NCBI GenBank assembly: GCA_019057475.1
Contig: DXJO01000041.1
Coordinates: 114,217 to 178,216, forward strand
DNA length: 64,000 nt
Origin: Candidatus Thorarchaeota archaeon
Lineage (GTDB): Archaea; Asgardarchaeota; Thorarchaeia; Thorarchaeales; Thorarchaeaceae
Direction: 5' to 3'
In this document: piece by piece, positions 25,421 to 33,167 of the stretch
Layout: the number at the start of each line of letters is the position of its first letter
Position numbering within the stretch: position 1 is the first letter of the stretch
Made by a program: the position numbers and the translations under genes
The notes under the pieces: generated by a model
What the model saw: the letters and a program-made list of their open reading frames with translations, nothing else
What the model was told of the DNA's origin: nothing
Database searches by the model: none

Positions 25421-25763
25421 GTCAAGTTGATGTGGCTGAAAAGCTATAACACGCTCTGAGTACATTCATAGACAGGAAGAAGCTGATGCCCGTCTATCCG
25501 GAAAAGGAATGGCCAAGATGAAGATAGTGTATCATCCTTTGATGAGTGAAAGCTATGACCGTACACCTGCAGGAGCCCCTGGAAGGCTGGATACCTCTGT
25601 GGAAATCCTGAGCAAACACGCAGATTATGAGTTTGTGGAGGCAAGGCCTGCAACCGAAGAAGAGCTCAATCGAGCTCATGCTCTGAGTCACATCGAGAGG
25701 GTGAAGCGGGACTATGACTCAACAAGGGAGAACCTATTGTATCAGGTAGCGACCCTGGCCGCA
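25406..25763 (+). repeat. Direct repeat, right copy
   Basis: Matches 11356-11713 in the same orientation, with no gaps from 25441 on and about 91% identity. Here the repeat continues into a complete deacetylase-family gene, so this is the parental or intact copy. Confidence 0.9.
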
Positions 25764-26300
25764 GGAGGCGCAATCATGACCGCGGAGATAGCGGTTCAAG
25801 GTGAGCCCGCCTTCGGTCTCATAAGACCTCCGGGGCATCATGCTTCTCACTCCTCGTACTGGGGATTTTGCTACGTGAATAATATTGCAGTTTCGCTGTT
25901 GCACCTCAAGGCAAAAGGGCTGATAGAATCGGCCTACATTCTAGATTTTGATTTGCATACAGGAGATGGTAACATCAATATCCTGGGTGATGAGAAGGGG
26001 ATTATCATCCATAATCCAAGCGGAAATGGCGATGACGCATTCTTGGCAGATGTGAAGCGGGGGCTGGAAGCGGCTCCAGATGTTGACATTATCGTCGCCT
26101 CAGCCGGGTTTGATCAGTACGAACACTGTTGGGGTGGAAACATATCCACTGACGCATTCAAACGAATTGGGTGTCTGATGCACGAGTTTGCTGCGGAGCG
26201 ATGCGAGGGACGCAGATATGGACTACTTGAGGGGGGGTACAACTTCGAGGATCTGGGCAAGAATGTCCTTGCATTCTGTGAGGGCTTGAGAGGCAAGTGA
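25509..26300 (+). CDS. Histone deacetylase-family amidohydrolase
   Basis: A 263-residue member of the arginase/deacetylase fold family that includes histone deacetylases and acetylpolyamine amidohydrolases. Catalytic landmarks are RPPGHH at residues 106-111, GFCYVNN at 119-125, the Zn-binding DFDLHTGDG at 146-154, SAGFDQY near 200 and LEGGYN near 244. It removes acetyl groups from lysine-like amines; the substrate is unknown. It is shorter than most family members. The start is ATG 25509, or ATG 25518. A broken copy lies 14 kb upstream. Confidence 0.85.
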   Translation: MAKMKIVYHPLMSESYDRTPAGAPGRLDTSVEILSKHADYEFVEARPATEEELNRAHALSHIERVKRDYDSTRENLLYQVATLAAGGAIMTAEIAVQGEPAFGLIRPPGHHASHSSYWGFCYVNNIAVSLLHLKAKGLIESAYILDFDLHTGDGNINILGDEKGIIIHNPSGNGDDAFLADVKRGLEAAPDVDIIVASAGFDQYEHCWGGNISTDAFKRIGCLMHEFAAERCEGRRYGLLEGGYNFEDLGKNVLAFCEGLRGK

Positions 26301-26319
26301 CCCTGCCCCGTGACCATGA

Positions 26320-26634
26320 CTATTCCGGAATCTCATCGAGAACCTGCTGCATGACCTTCCTGTAACTCTGAAAGGCTGCCCTGCCTTTCTTAGTGAGCGC
26401 GAGAATTGTGTGTGGTTTCTTGTCGACAAACTCCTTCTCGACTTCTATGTAACCTGCAGTTTCAAGTTTACTCATGTGAGAAGATAGGTTTCCCCAAGTC
26501 AGTTGAGTTCGACGCATCAGGAAGATGAAGTCCGCACTCTCAACTACGTATAGCTGTGCCATTATCTTCAATCGTGCGGGCTCGTGGATGAGCTTATCAA
26601 TATCAGGTGAACGAGTATCCTCATCATTGCTCAC
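26320..26634 (-). CDS. Winged-helix transcriptional regulator
   Basis: A 104-residue winged-helix protein: HEPARLKIMAQLYV opens the first helix, TQLTWGNLSSHMSKLETAGYIEVEKEF forms the recognition helix and wing. This is the MarR/ArsR-like set common in archaea. I chose GTG 26634 because GAGGTGG lies six bases upstream. It overlaps the last codons of the membrane protein gene, so the two form one transcript, a frequent regulator-membrane protein pair. Palindromes upstream of the pair are its likely operator. Confidence 0.8.
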   Translation of the reverse strand: MSNDEDTRSPDIDKLIHEPARLKIMAQLYVVESADFIFLMRRTQLTWGNLSSHMSKLETAGYIEVEKEFVDKKPHTILALTKKGRAAFQSYRKVMQQVLDEIPE

Positions 26635-27295
26635 TTGCTTCCACCTCATCCGGTTCGATGATGGGGTGCTTGCGGATGAACCGTATGAATGTAGTCAGAC
26701 CAACCAAGATGATTACGACACCCCACCCAAGGAGGTAGAGGACTATACCTGCCATTGGAGGTTCAAACTCCAGCAGAGCAAAGATAAGCCCGGTTGTCAC
26801 TCCCAGAAGTCCAAACGCAAAGTACCGACGGTCACCTGTCTTTTCTACAAGTGAGAAACTAGCAGGAATCATCAACATACCAAGAGAAACTTGGAAGTAT
26901 TTCCATAATGTATCGTAGATGGGGATGTCACTGGGAATTAAGACCAGTGCAAGGGAAACTACGGCTGAAATCGCCAATACGAAAAGAAGCACTACCGTGA
27001 CAGGCTGGGATGGCTCATCCTGACGAACCTTTACATAGCCAATCCTTGGGTATGTAACCTTTCGCCTCAATTTCTCCAATATTGGTGTTCTGAAGACAAT
27101 CAGCAATATGAAAATGACAGGCGAGGAGAAAAAGCCATACGATCTGATGTCTTGAGACTCAATCATCCATGCTATTATAATAAGACCCAGTCCAACAAAA
27201 ATCTCGGTTAGTCCATCTTGCATGGAGTATCTGTAAGTTTCTTGTTCCAATTCGAGGATATCTGCATTGTCAGACATTCTGAGCATCTGTTTCAT
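26624..27295 (-). CDS. Membrane protein paired with a winged-helix regulator
   Basis: A protein of up to 223 residues with about six hydrophobic spans (residues about 31-47, 55-70, 98-120, 132-147, 158-172 and 180-205) and no recognised catalytic motif. Its gene overlaps the downstream winged-helix gene. In archaea such pairs often act as a membrane component with a cognate repressor, but the function is unknown. ATG 27295 is the longest start. A TACATAAG box A on the minus strand at 27312-27319 predicts a start near 27289, favouring ATG 27286 or 27277. Confidence 0.7.
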   Translation of the reverse strand: MKQMLRMSDNADILELEQETYRYSMQDGLTEIFVGLGLIIIAWMIESQDIRSYGFFSSPVIFILLIVFRTPILEKLRRKVTYPRIGYVKVRQDEPSQPVTVVLLFVLAISAVVSLALVLIPSDIPIYDTLWKYFQVSLGMLMIPASFSLVEKTGDRRYFAFGLLGVTTGLIFALLEFEPPMAGIVLYLLGWGVVIILVGLTTFIRFIRKHPIIEPDEVEASEQ

Positions 27296-27311
27296 TCATG
27301 CAATCATCCGC

Positions 27312-27383
27312 TTATGTACTTTGCGTTACAAAGTACTTTGTTCGATATTGGTTACCAATCCTGAAACGCTCAGAAGTTTATAT
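27312..27383. promoter_or_regulatory. Divergent promoter with overlapping palindromes
   Basis: Three half-sites of one motif occur: TACTTTG at 27317-27323, then the perfect palindrome CAAAGTACTTTG at 27329-27340. The first two form an inverted repeat with a five-base gap. A second inverted repeat, ATTGG-TTA-CCAAT, is at 27347-27359. The minus-strand box A (27312-27319) overlaps the first half-site. A plus-strand box A, TTTATAT, is at 27377-27383. This is the likely operator of the winged-helix regulator, acting on both directions. Confidence 0.6.
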
Positions 27384-27404
27384 CCGGTGCAATGAGTGAA
27401 ACAG

Positions 27405-27710
27405 ATGAGCCTACTCCAAGTTTTCAGCCCACTGACTGACTTCATGACATTGATCTCAATGTACTTCGCAGAGATCTGGGACTTTCTCATATTCATCGGC
27501 GGATCCTTAGGGGTCATCATCGTCCTAGGGGGAGTAATTCTCTGGTTCACAGAGACCATTATGAAACGGGGAAAGGGACTTGTCTTCGTTGGCATCCTAC
27601 TGTCAACCATAATTCGGTACTTCATGATGTGTCCGCCTTCATTCGCTGTGACCTACATTCCCCGGCTCAATCTTCTGAATCTGGGCGGCCAGAGAAAGGA
27701 AAGCGATTGA
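27405..27710 (+). CDS. Small membrane protein, function unknown
   Basis: A 101-residue protein with two clear membrane helices (about residues 25-50, FLIFIGGSLGVIIVLGGVILWF, and 60-75, GLVFVGILLSTIIRYFM). Its size and layout recall archaeal DUF1622-like small membrane proteins, but I do not assign it. A TTTATAT box A 22-28 bases upstream of ATG 27405 implies an almost leaderless transcript. It is divergent from the regulator-membrane protein pair and may share its control region. Confidence 0.6.
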   Translation: MSLLQVFSPLTDFMTLISMYFAEIWDFLIFIGGSLGVIIVLGGVILWFTETIMKRGKGLVFVGILLSTIIRYFMMCPPSFAVTYIPRLNLLNLGGQRKESD

Positions 27711-27784
27711 CTGCTGTTGTCAGTCGGAAAACTTTATGACCTCACGGACACGACCCAAGGAACAGGGCCCGTTGCCTAGCCCGG

Positions 27785-27814
27785 CATTATACACAATCCG
27801 TGTATTTTGTGGTT
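27785..27814 (+). other. Predicted D-loop intron of tRNA-Arg
   Basis: Thirty extra bases lie between the invariant D-loop GG (27783-27784) and the end of the loop. Because CAT occurs at both edges, the boundaries may shift by up to three bases. The insert contains a hairpin ATACAC/GTGTAT (27789-27794 with 27800-27805). I could not fold a perfect bulge-helix-bulge by hand, so it may be a relaxed type. Confidence 0.65.
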
Positions 27815-27834
27815 CATAGGGCGCCAGCCTTCTA

Positions 27835-27855
27835 TAGACATGCATGTCTGAAGAT
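27835..27855 (+). other. Canonical 37/38 intron of tRNA-Arg
   Basis: A textbook bulge-helix-bulge: helix CCAGC/GTTGG, central four-pair helix CTTC (27829-27832) with GAAG (27850-27853), three-base bulges TAT and ATA, and an inner hairpin formed by the 14-base palindrome at 27836-27849. The predicted 21-nt intron leaves a seven-base anticodon loop. Confidence 0.9.
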
Positions 27856-27926
27856 AGTTGGAGTTCGTGTGTTCAAATCACACCGGGCCCGCCATAATAC
27901 TCATTCTCGTGGCGTCAGTTTCAATA

Positions 27927-29675
27927 CTAATCTCCAGCGAATCTCAGAGAACGCGTAAGCCAGCTCGGTAACTCAAGCTCTAACAGGCCTTCAAGCTGCT
28001 CCGCACTTACTATGGTCTTTGCTCCCTTTATGCGAGCTGCTCGTTTTGCGCCCACCCCCGGAACCGCTTTCCATTGTGCCAGGGAGGCCTTCGAGACCTC
28101 AAGAGGGTATGGCAGGACTGAGAGGGATCGTGGACCGTGATCGACCACAAAGACATCTACGAGTTCATCGATTTTTCGACCAACTGGCATGAAGCAGAGT
28201 GGAGGATAAGTTCCAAGGGGTCGCAGAAGATGGGTATTGCCCTGCTCTTGCTCCACGAAAGCTGAGCGGATGATGGTTCCGTACGGAGCGACCCTTCTAA
28301 TCATCTCATAGTCTATCGATTCGCGAATCTGTTTCTTATGTCGGAAGAATTCGTGTCGTTTCAAGGTTGATTTTCTCTTAGACCTCATCCGAGTTCCTGG
28401 AAAACCAATGACTTGTCTTATGTTTATGCGGCGTACAATGAGGTTTTCATTCAGAAGTCGTTCTAGGAAAGATAGATTGTAATCCAGTGTCCTCTTGCTC
28501 TCACCAGGTAGTCCATAGAGGAGATTGATGCCCGGCAGTAGGTGAGGCAACTCCCAAGGCGGACGATGACCTCCAACTTCGTTGAGAAGCCGAATGGCAC
28601 GCATCACATCCTCCTCGTTGGCTTTCAGGTTGTTCTGTTGCATGACTTCAGGATCTAGTGATTCCACTCCAAAAGCTGCTACATCGCCACTTGTATGATG
28701 CTTGATGATGATACGAGCAATACTTCTGCTTTCATCAGGATGCCGCGCGATTGTCCCCGGGTTGACATTATCAATGTGCAAGACCTTCAGTTGTGGAGCA
28801 GCCTGTCGAATCTTTGAGAAGAGCTTCTGGATTGTATCAGGATTGGGTTTTGGAAACTCCTCGTCCCCAATCTCCTTTGACCCATAGGTGAATAGATCTG
28901 CTTGATTGCCGATTCGAAATGCTTGCACACCTTCTCTGTAGAGCGCTTCAATCTCCTTGGCAACATCCGATGGATGCCGTTGCTTTGGATGTCCGTAGAG
29001 AGGTTCAGTGCAGAATGAACAGCCGCCAGTGATGTAACGTGGACAGCCCCGGTAGGTCTCAATCTCACATATGATGTGTCCACGTGAGTACCCCGGGTGC
29101 TGGGGAATCAGGTGCGCCCCTCGAACGGCATACTCTTCCATATCCTGAGGGGTCTCTCGTGTCGCAGATAGATCCACAGCAGAGAGGTTTCCATTATCAC
29201 TCATGACTGATGCAAGGACCACCTCAGGGTCTCCGGGGACTATGAAGTCGAAAGGGGGCAGGAGAACGTCTGAACTTACAGCCATACGGCCGCCCTCAAG
29301 ACCACAGCCGAAGCGTGCCCACGGACCTACGAGAAGCTTAGGGATGTCGTCAAGCCGCACGTCAGAAAAGAAGCGCTTGGCTTCCTTGACTGATACCGGC
29401 GTACCTCCAAGATACTTGCCAGGCACAATCATGCCCGCAATTAGTAGAAGCATATTAGCGGTAGACCATAGACGTTGAGGATCCTCCATTCTTCGGACCT
29501 GATCAATCGTCTGATAGAGTACTTCTGTATGAGGGGATTTTGTCCAGATGGCACCCGCGATATATCTCGGGTAGGGACTGACATACGGTGGCACACCTAG
29601 ACATGTGGGTTCGTCCACGTAACCATCAACTATGACGACCCTATCCAGGTCAGTCCCACTCCTTGAAGTTGTCAT
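27927..29675 (-). CDS. Radical SAM protein with C-terminal helix-hairpin-helix domain
   Basis: A 582-residue protein. The N-terminal third looks like a Rossmann or B12-binding-like domain (VVIVDGYVDEP at the start). The radical SAM core follows with a Cys-x7-Cys-x2-Cys cluster motif (CPRYITGGCSFC, about residue 220), an uncommon spacing typical of one archaeal radical-SAM subgroup. The C-terminal VPGVGAKRAARIKGA is a helix-hairpin-helix DNA/RNA-binding element. Substrate unknown; nucleic-acid modification is a guess from the HhH. ATG 29675 overlaps the thiL stop by 26 bases; longer starts run deep into thiL. Confidence 0.75.
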   Translation of the reverse strand: MTTSRSGTDLDRVVIVDGYVDEPTCLGVPPYVSPYPRYIAGAIWTKSPHTEVLYQTIDQVRRMEDPQRLWSTANMLLLIAGMIVPGKYLGGTPVSVKEAKRFFSDVRLDDIPKLLVGPWARFGCGLEGGRMAVSSDVLLPPFDFIVPGDPEVVLASVMSDNGNLSAVDLSATRETPQDMEEYAVRGAHLIPQHPGYSRGHIICEIETYRGCPRYITGGCSFCTEPLYGHPKQRHPSDVAKEIEALYREGVQAFRIGNQADLFTYGSKEIGDEEFPKPNPDTIQKLFSKIRQAAPQLKVLHIDNVNPGTIARHPDESRSIARIIIKHHTSGDVAAFGVESLDPEVMQQNNLKANEEDVMRAIRLLNEVGGHRPPWELPHLLPGINLLYGLPGESKRTLDYNLSFLERLLNENLIVRRINIRQVIGFPGTRMRSKRKSTLKRHEFFRHKKQIRESIDYEMIRRVAPYGTIIRSAFVEQEQGNTHLLRPLGTYPPLCFMPVGRKIDELVDVFVVDHGPRSLSVLPYPLEVSKASLAQWKAVPGVGAKRAARIKGAKTIVSAEQLEGLLELELPSWLTRSLRFAGD

Positions 29676-30642
29676 ATCCTGTAGATGGTATTTCGAAATT
29701 CCCATCTGGGGACTCGTAGCACACTCCGCTCCCCTTCTTTGCTTTACCAATCGCATGGAGAGCCACATGCTGCTTCTGCGCTACATCCAAGGCGTCATCC
29801 CATCTATCAGTAGGGACTGTCAACACAATGATGAACTCCTCGCCGCCTTGCATTACCAGCTTCTTCGTATCCAGCAGGTTGTTTCTAGTGAAGTGCTCTA
29901 CACCCTTTGCGACTGGAAGGTCGTCAATCACGAAACGAAGATTACTCGAATTCGCCATTGTATGAAGCGTGATTCCAAGACCGTCACTGCTATCCATTGA
30001 GGCGGTTATTGCGCCCTTCTTAGCCAATGACGATACGAATCCGTAGTGAATCCTTGGCTTGTATGCCGCACCAAGTGCATCATCACGAAGGCCGCTTTCA
30101 GCCTTGAGATCGTTTATCAGAATCTCGAAGGCAACAGAAGTGAGACCGAAGAGGTCAGTTACAGCAATCATGTCGCCCTCCTTGGTTCCACTCCTTGTCA
30201 CAATAGTTTCAGGGGCCGCAATTCCAATGGCAACCCCGGTGAGAACCACCTCAGATGATGAACCAAGGTCGCCGCCAATGAATGGAATGCCTGACTTGAA
30301 ACAGTACTGAGAATAGCCTCTGATAAGCTCCTGGCTAGCACTCACATCATAGTCATTCGGAACGCATAATGACAACATTGTGGCCACTGGAGTTGCACCC
30401 TTGGCAACTATGTCACTCAGTGCCATAATCGCAGTCTTTCGACCCACTTGTGCCTCGGTCATGCCAGACAGCCAGTCGGTCTTGGAGGTGAACGTATCCA
30501 CATTCACCACGATGCTCTTGTTGCTAGTGAGAGGAATGTCAGATGCATCTTCGTCAAAGCCCAGTTTTGCACCGTCAATCTCGCCAACCAAGTGCTGAAT
30601 GCTCTTGAGAAAGTCACGTTCGCCAATGTCGCCAGTCCTCAT
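29650..30642 (-). CDS. thiL: Thiamine-monophosphate kinase (ThiL-like)
   Basis: A 330-residue protein of the ThiL/PurM/SelD family. It has the N-terminal GERDFLKSIQHL, an early DDAS-like acidic site (FDEDASDIP), NVDTFT, the core AIMALSDIVAKGATP near residue 80, and SMDSSDGLG near 216. It phosphorylates thiamine monophosphate to the active diphosphate. I chose ATG 30642 with GGAGG seven bases upstream. It lies next to a TPP-dependent enzyme gene, which fits. A related AIR-synthase-like activity cannot be excluded. Confidence 0.78.
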   Translation of the reverse strand: MRTGDIGERDFLKSIQHLVGEIDGAKLGFDEDASDIPLTSNKSIVVNVDTFTSKTDWLSGMTEAQVGRKTAIMALSDIVAKGATPVATMLSLCVPNDYDVSASQELIRGYSQYCFKSGIPFIGGDLGSSSEVVLTGVAIGIAAPETIVTRSGTKEGDMIAVTDLFGLTSVAFEILINDLKAESGLRDDALGAAYKPRIHYGFVSSLAKKGAITASMDSSDGLGITLHTMANSSNLRFVIDDLPVAKGVEHFTRNNLLDTKKLVMQGGEEFIIVLTVPTDRWDDALDVAQKQHVALHAIGKAKKGSGVCYESPDGNFEIPSTGYDNFKEWD

Positions 30643-30748
30643 TGGTAGGCCTCCAAAGGTTGTCAACCCATGTTGATGATATAGTTCTTTACTATGAAGT
30701 AGACATTGTTCTTAACGTAAGGCATCAAGCGGACTGTGTGAAGTTTGT

Positions 30749-32527
30749 TTAGTCTACTCTCTTTGTTGAAGCCGCCATCTTGTCTGGATCCACAATAACC
30801 TCAACTATCGAGGGCGTACCTGAATCAAAGGCTTCTCGCAGAGCTGCATCCAAATCCTCAGCTTTCTCAACCCTAATGCCATGACCACCGCAGGTTTTTG
30901 CAAACTCAGCAAAGTTCGGGTTGGGAAAGCTAACCCCGTACTCAGGAAACCCTTCATGGAGCTGTTCTTTCTTGATATTCTTCAGCTTGCCGTCATTGAA
31001 GACAATCGCTGTGATATCCAGATTCTCTCGAACTGCTGTTGTGAAGTCAGCCATGAGCATCGCAAAACCGCCATCTCCGGAAACACAAATCACTTGTTTT
31101 TCAGGAAAGTCAAGCTTGGCGGATAATGCTGCAGGCAGACCAAAACCCATGCTGGCCATATTTGCGCTCAGATAGGGTCTCTGACCCTCACAGATGAACT
31201 TCTTGTAGAACCAGTAGGTGTGATCCCCTACATCTACAGTGATAATGGCATCATCACTCACATTTCTCTTCAGAGCCTGAATGACGTAACCTGGATTTAT
31301 CGGAGAAGAGAGGTCTTTGGATTCATCCTCAAGCTCCTTGAAGTGTTGCTCACGTATCTTCAGAGCATTGGCAAGAAACTCTTCATCTTCTTGCTTCTCC
31401 TTTACTAATGGGACCAGTTCCTTGAGGATCTCTTTTGCGTCGCCCACCAGTCCTACATCGACATCGAATGTCTTCCCCACACGTGTTGGATCGTTATCAA
31501 TCTGAAGTATCTTGATCCCCGCTGGAACCAGATTTGCTTGTCTAAATCCTGAACCGATAATGATGATGAGTTCAGAATCGCGTATTGCCTGAGCAGAATG
31601 CTTTGTACCTATTGAACCTAATACACCAAGGGCATACTTGTGGGTTTCATTCACTACTCCTTTTGCTCGTGATGTTGTAACTATCGGAGCCTTTAGCTTC
31701 TCTGCAAGTTCGACCAATAATTCTCCGGCATGTCTTGCCCCCCAACCTCCAAATACAACAGGTCGTTTGCAGCTATCAATTAGTTTAGCAGCGGCTTCCA
31801 GTTTCTCTCGTGGTGAAACGGTCGGACTCTTGAAGAGTCTTCGATCTGGAGCAATGATTGGTTCGTCGAGGGAATCTACTAGAACATCCGTAGGACAACT
31901 CAGGACTACAACTCCAGGTTTCTTCAACGCATACTTTGCAGCCATCATGGTAAGTTTTAGTGCTTGATTCGCTCGCGCTATAGTTTCTGCGTATTCAGAA
32001 AAGGGACGAAAGAGTTCAATCTGATCTATTTCTTGAAATGCTTCACTCCCTAGATATACTTCAGGAACCTGGCCAACCAAGGCGAGTACAGGAGTTCTAT
32101 CGGTAGCTGAGTCCATCAGTCCAGTGATGAGATTGGTTGCTCCTGGTCCAGCTATAGATATACAGACTCCCAATTCATCCGTAATTTTGCCGTGAGCTGC
32201 AGCCATGAATGCCGCTGTTTCTTCGTGTCGAGTCAGGATAAACGAGATGCTGTCGTTTGTCCGGATGGCATTGATAAGAGGAAGATTAGAGGTTCCGGGA
32301 ATACCATAGACCTTGTTGACACCAAGGGCAACAAGTTGTTCAATGATCTTCTCTGCAACGTTGGTTTCCCCCTTGCTCTCACTTTTCACGCCTTCAGCAG
32401 GGACAAAGGCAGATTTCGGTGCCCCACACACAGGACACGCGTATGAGTGAGGAAGACCTGGGAAGGGTTTGCCCTCAACATTCTCATCATAGACCCAGTT
32501 GCACACGGTACATCGATATTTTCCCAT
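30749..32527 (-). CDS. Rubredoxin domain fused to a TPP-dependent acetolactate synthase/pyruvate oxidase-like enzyme
   Basis: A 592-residue fusion. Residues 1-46 are a short-loop rubredoxin (Cys6-x2-Cys9 and Cys31-x2-Cys34). Residues about 55-585 form a full TPP enzyme: catalytic Glu in RHEETAAFMA near 101, a central FAD/Rossmann-type domain, and the TPP-Mg motif GDGGFAML...NDG near 468-495. Family members make acetolactate or oxidise pyruvate. A one-electron iron site on the same chain suggests a redox role such as pyruvate oxidation. The ATG at 32527 follows an inverted-repeat leader. Confidence 0.85.
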   Translation of the reverse strand: MGKYRCTVCNWVYDENVEGKPFPGLPHSYACPVCGAPKSAFVPAEGVKSESKGETNVAEKIIEQLVALGVNKVYGIPGTSNLPLINAIRTNDSISFILTRHEETAAFMAAAHGKITDELGVCISIAGPGATNLITGLMDSATDRTPVLALVGQVPEVYLGSEAFQEIDQIELFRPFSEYAETIARANQALKLTMMAAKYALKKPGVVVLSCPTDVLVDSLDEPIIAPDRRLFKSPTVSPREKLEAAAKLIDSCKRPVVFGGWGARHAGELLVELAEKLKAPIVTTSRAKGVVNETHKYALGVLGSIGTKHSAQAIRDSELIIIIGSGFRQANLVPAGIKILQIDNDPTRVGKTFDVDVGLVGDAKEILKELVPLVKEKQEDEEFLANALKIREQHFKELEDESKDLSSPINPGYVIQALKRNVSDDAIITVDVGDHTYWFYKKFICEGQRPYLSANMASMGFGLPAALSAKLDFPEKQVICVSGDGGFAMLMADFTTAVRENLDITAIVFNDGKLKNIKKEQLHEGFPEYGVSFPNPNFAEFAKTCGGHGIRVEKAEDLDAALREAFDSGTPSIVEVIVDPDKMAASTKRVD

Positions 32528-32545
32528 GCAGAAACCTCAGACTAG

Positions 32546-32567
32546 ATCCCCTAGTTGTGAAGGGGAT
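32546..32567. promoter_or_regulatory. Inverted repeat in the divergent control region
   Basis: ATCCCCT (32546-32552) and AGGGGAT (32561-32567) form a seven-base inverted repeat with an eight-base spacer, 19 bases upstream of the rubredoxin-TPP start. A CTTATA box A candidate for the plus-strand gene is at 32615-32620. It could be an operator or a leader hairpin. Confidence 0.4.
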
Positions 32568-32668
32568 TTTCTCCCTACATACTGCATCTAATAAACAGAG
32601 TGCATAAGGAGACACTTATAACAAAATTAACCATTGTTAACTTATCGTTAGTTTTGGAGAAGATAATA

Positions 32669-33082
32669 ATGGATGACATGGTTAAGATGCTTGCTGACGC
32701 GCCTCAAGAACAGAGAATGCAGATGATAACTGAACGTCTGAAAATGATGGCGGGTCAACCAGAACCTCAGAGAATTGAGTCGGTGAAAGGTCTAGTGATG
32801 GCAATTTCAAAGCTCGATGATAAGAAGAAGGCTCCTTTCGTTGCTGATCGTACAATGTGCATTGCACGGTTACCTGATGAGCAGAAGAGTGCCATACTTA
32901 CAGCGAGAGTAAAAATTGGTTCTCAGATTCCTGAGAATGTTAACAATCTGGACATGAAGCAAACTGTGATGGCTGTTAACCAATGGCCAGAAGAGAAACG
33001 TAACATGTTCATGCAGGGGCTCAAGAAGGCTTTCGAGGCTGTCAATGTCCCAATGCCAGATCTTAAGGCACTGATGAAATAG
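32669..33082 (+). CDS. Small helical-repeat protein, function unknown
   Basis: A 137-residue protein that I do not recognise. It consists of at least four similar segments of about 20-30 residues, each with a Pro or Asp turn, an acidic E/Q-x-R/K and a helix. The best-aligned are near residues 9-28, 47-66, 69-87 and 105-124 (for example LPDEQKSAILTARVK and WPEEKRNMFMQGLKK). No signal peptide or membrane span is seen. ATG 32669 has TTGGAG upstream; the frame is open back to 32600. It precedes the repeat membrane protein by 85 bases and may share its transcript. Confidence 0.6.
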   Translation: MDDMVKMLADAPQEQRMQMITERLKMMAGQPEPQRIESVKGLVMAISKLDDKKKAPFVADRTMCIARLPDEQKSAILTARVKIGSQIPENVNNLDMKQTVMAVNQWPEEKRNMFMQGLKKAFEAVNVPMPDLKALMK

Positions 33083-33167
33083 TAGGTGCAATGGGCATCC
33101 ATCTGGCACGTTCAGAACCAGGTGGAGCCTCTTGCATTGTTTTGTTTCCCGATTTTGTGGGGGTTTT

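Larger units (their letters stand above)
27765..27894 (+). tRNA. tRNA-Arg (TCT) with two introns
   Basis: Acceptor GGGCCCG pairs with CGGGCCC and CCA is encoded (27892-27894). The D stem is GCCT/GGGC, the anticodon stem CCAGC/GTTGG, and the T arm GTGTG-TTCAAAT-CACAC. The anticodon TCT is at 27831-27833. A 21-nt intron at 27835-27855 sits at the canonical 37/38 position. About 30 extra bases interrupt the D loop near 27785-27814. Removing both gives an ordinary tRNA-Arg. Both splices must succeed for function. Confidence 0.88.
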
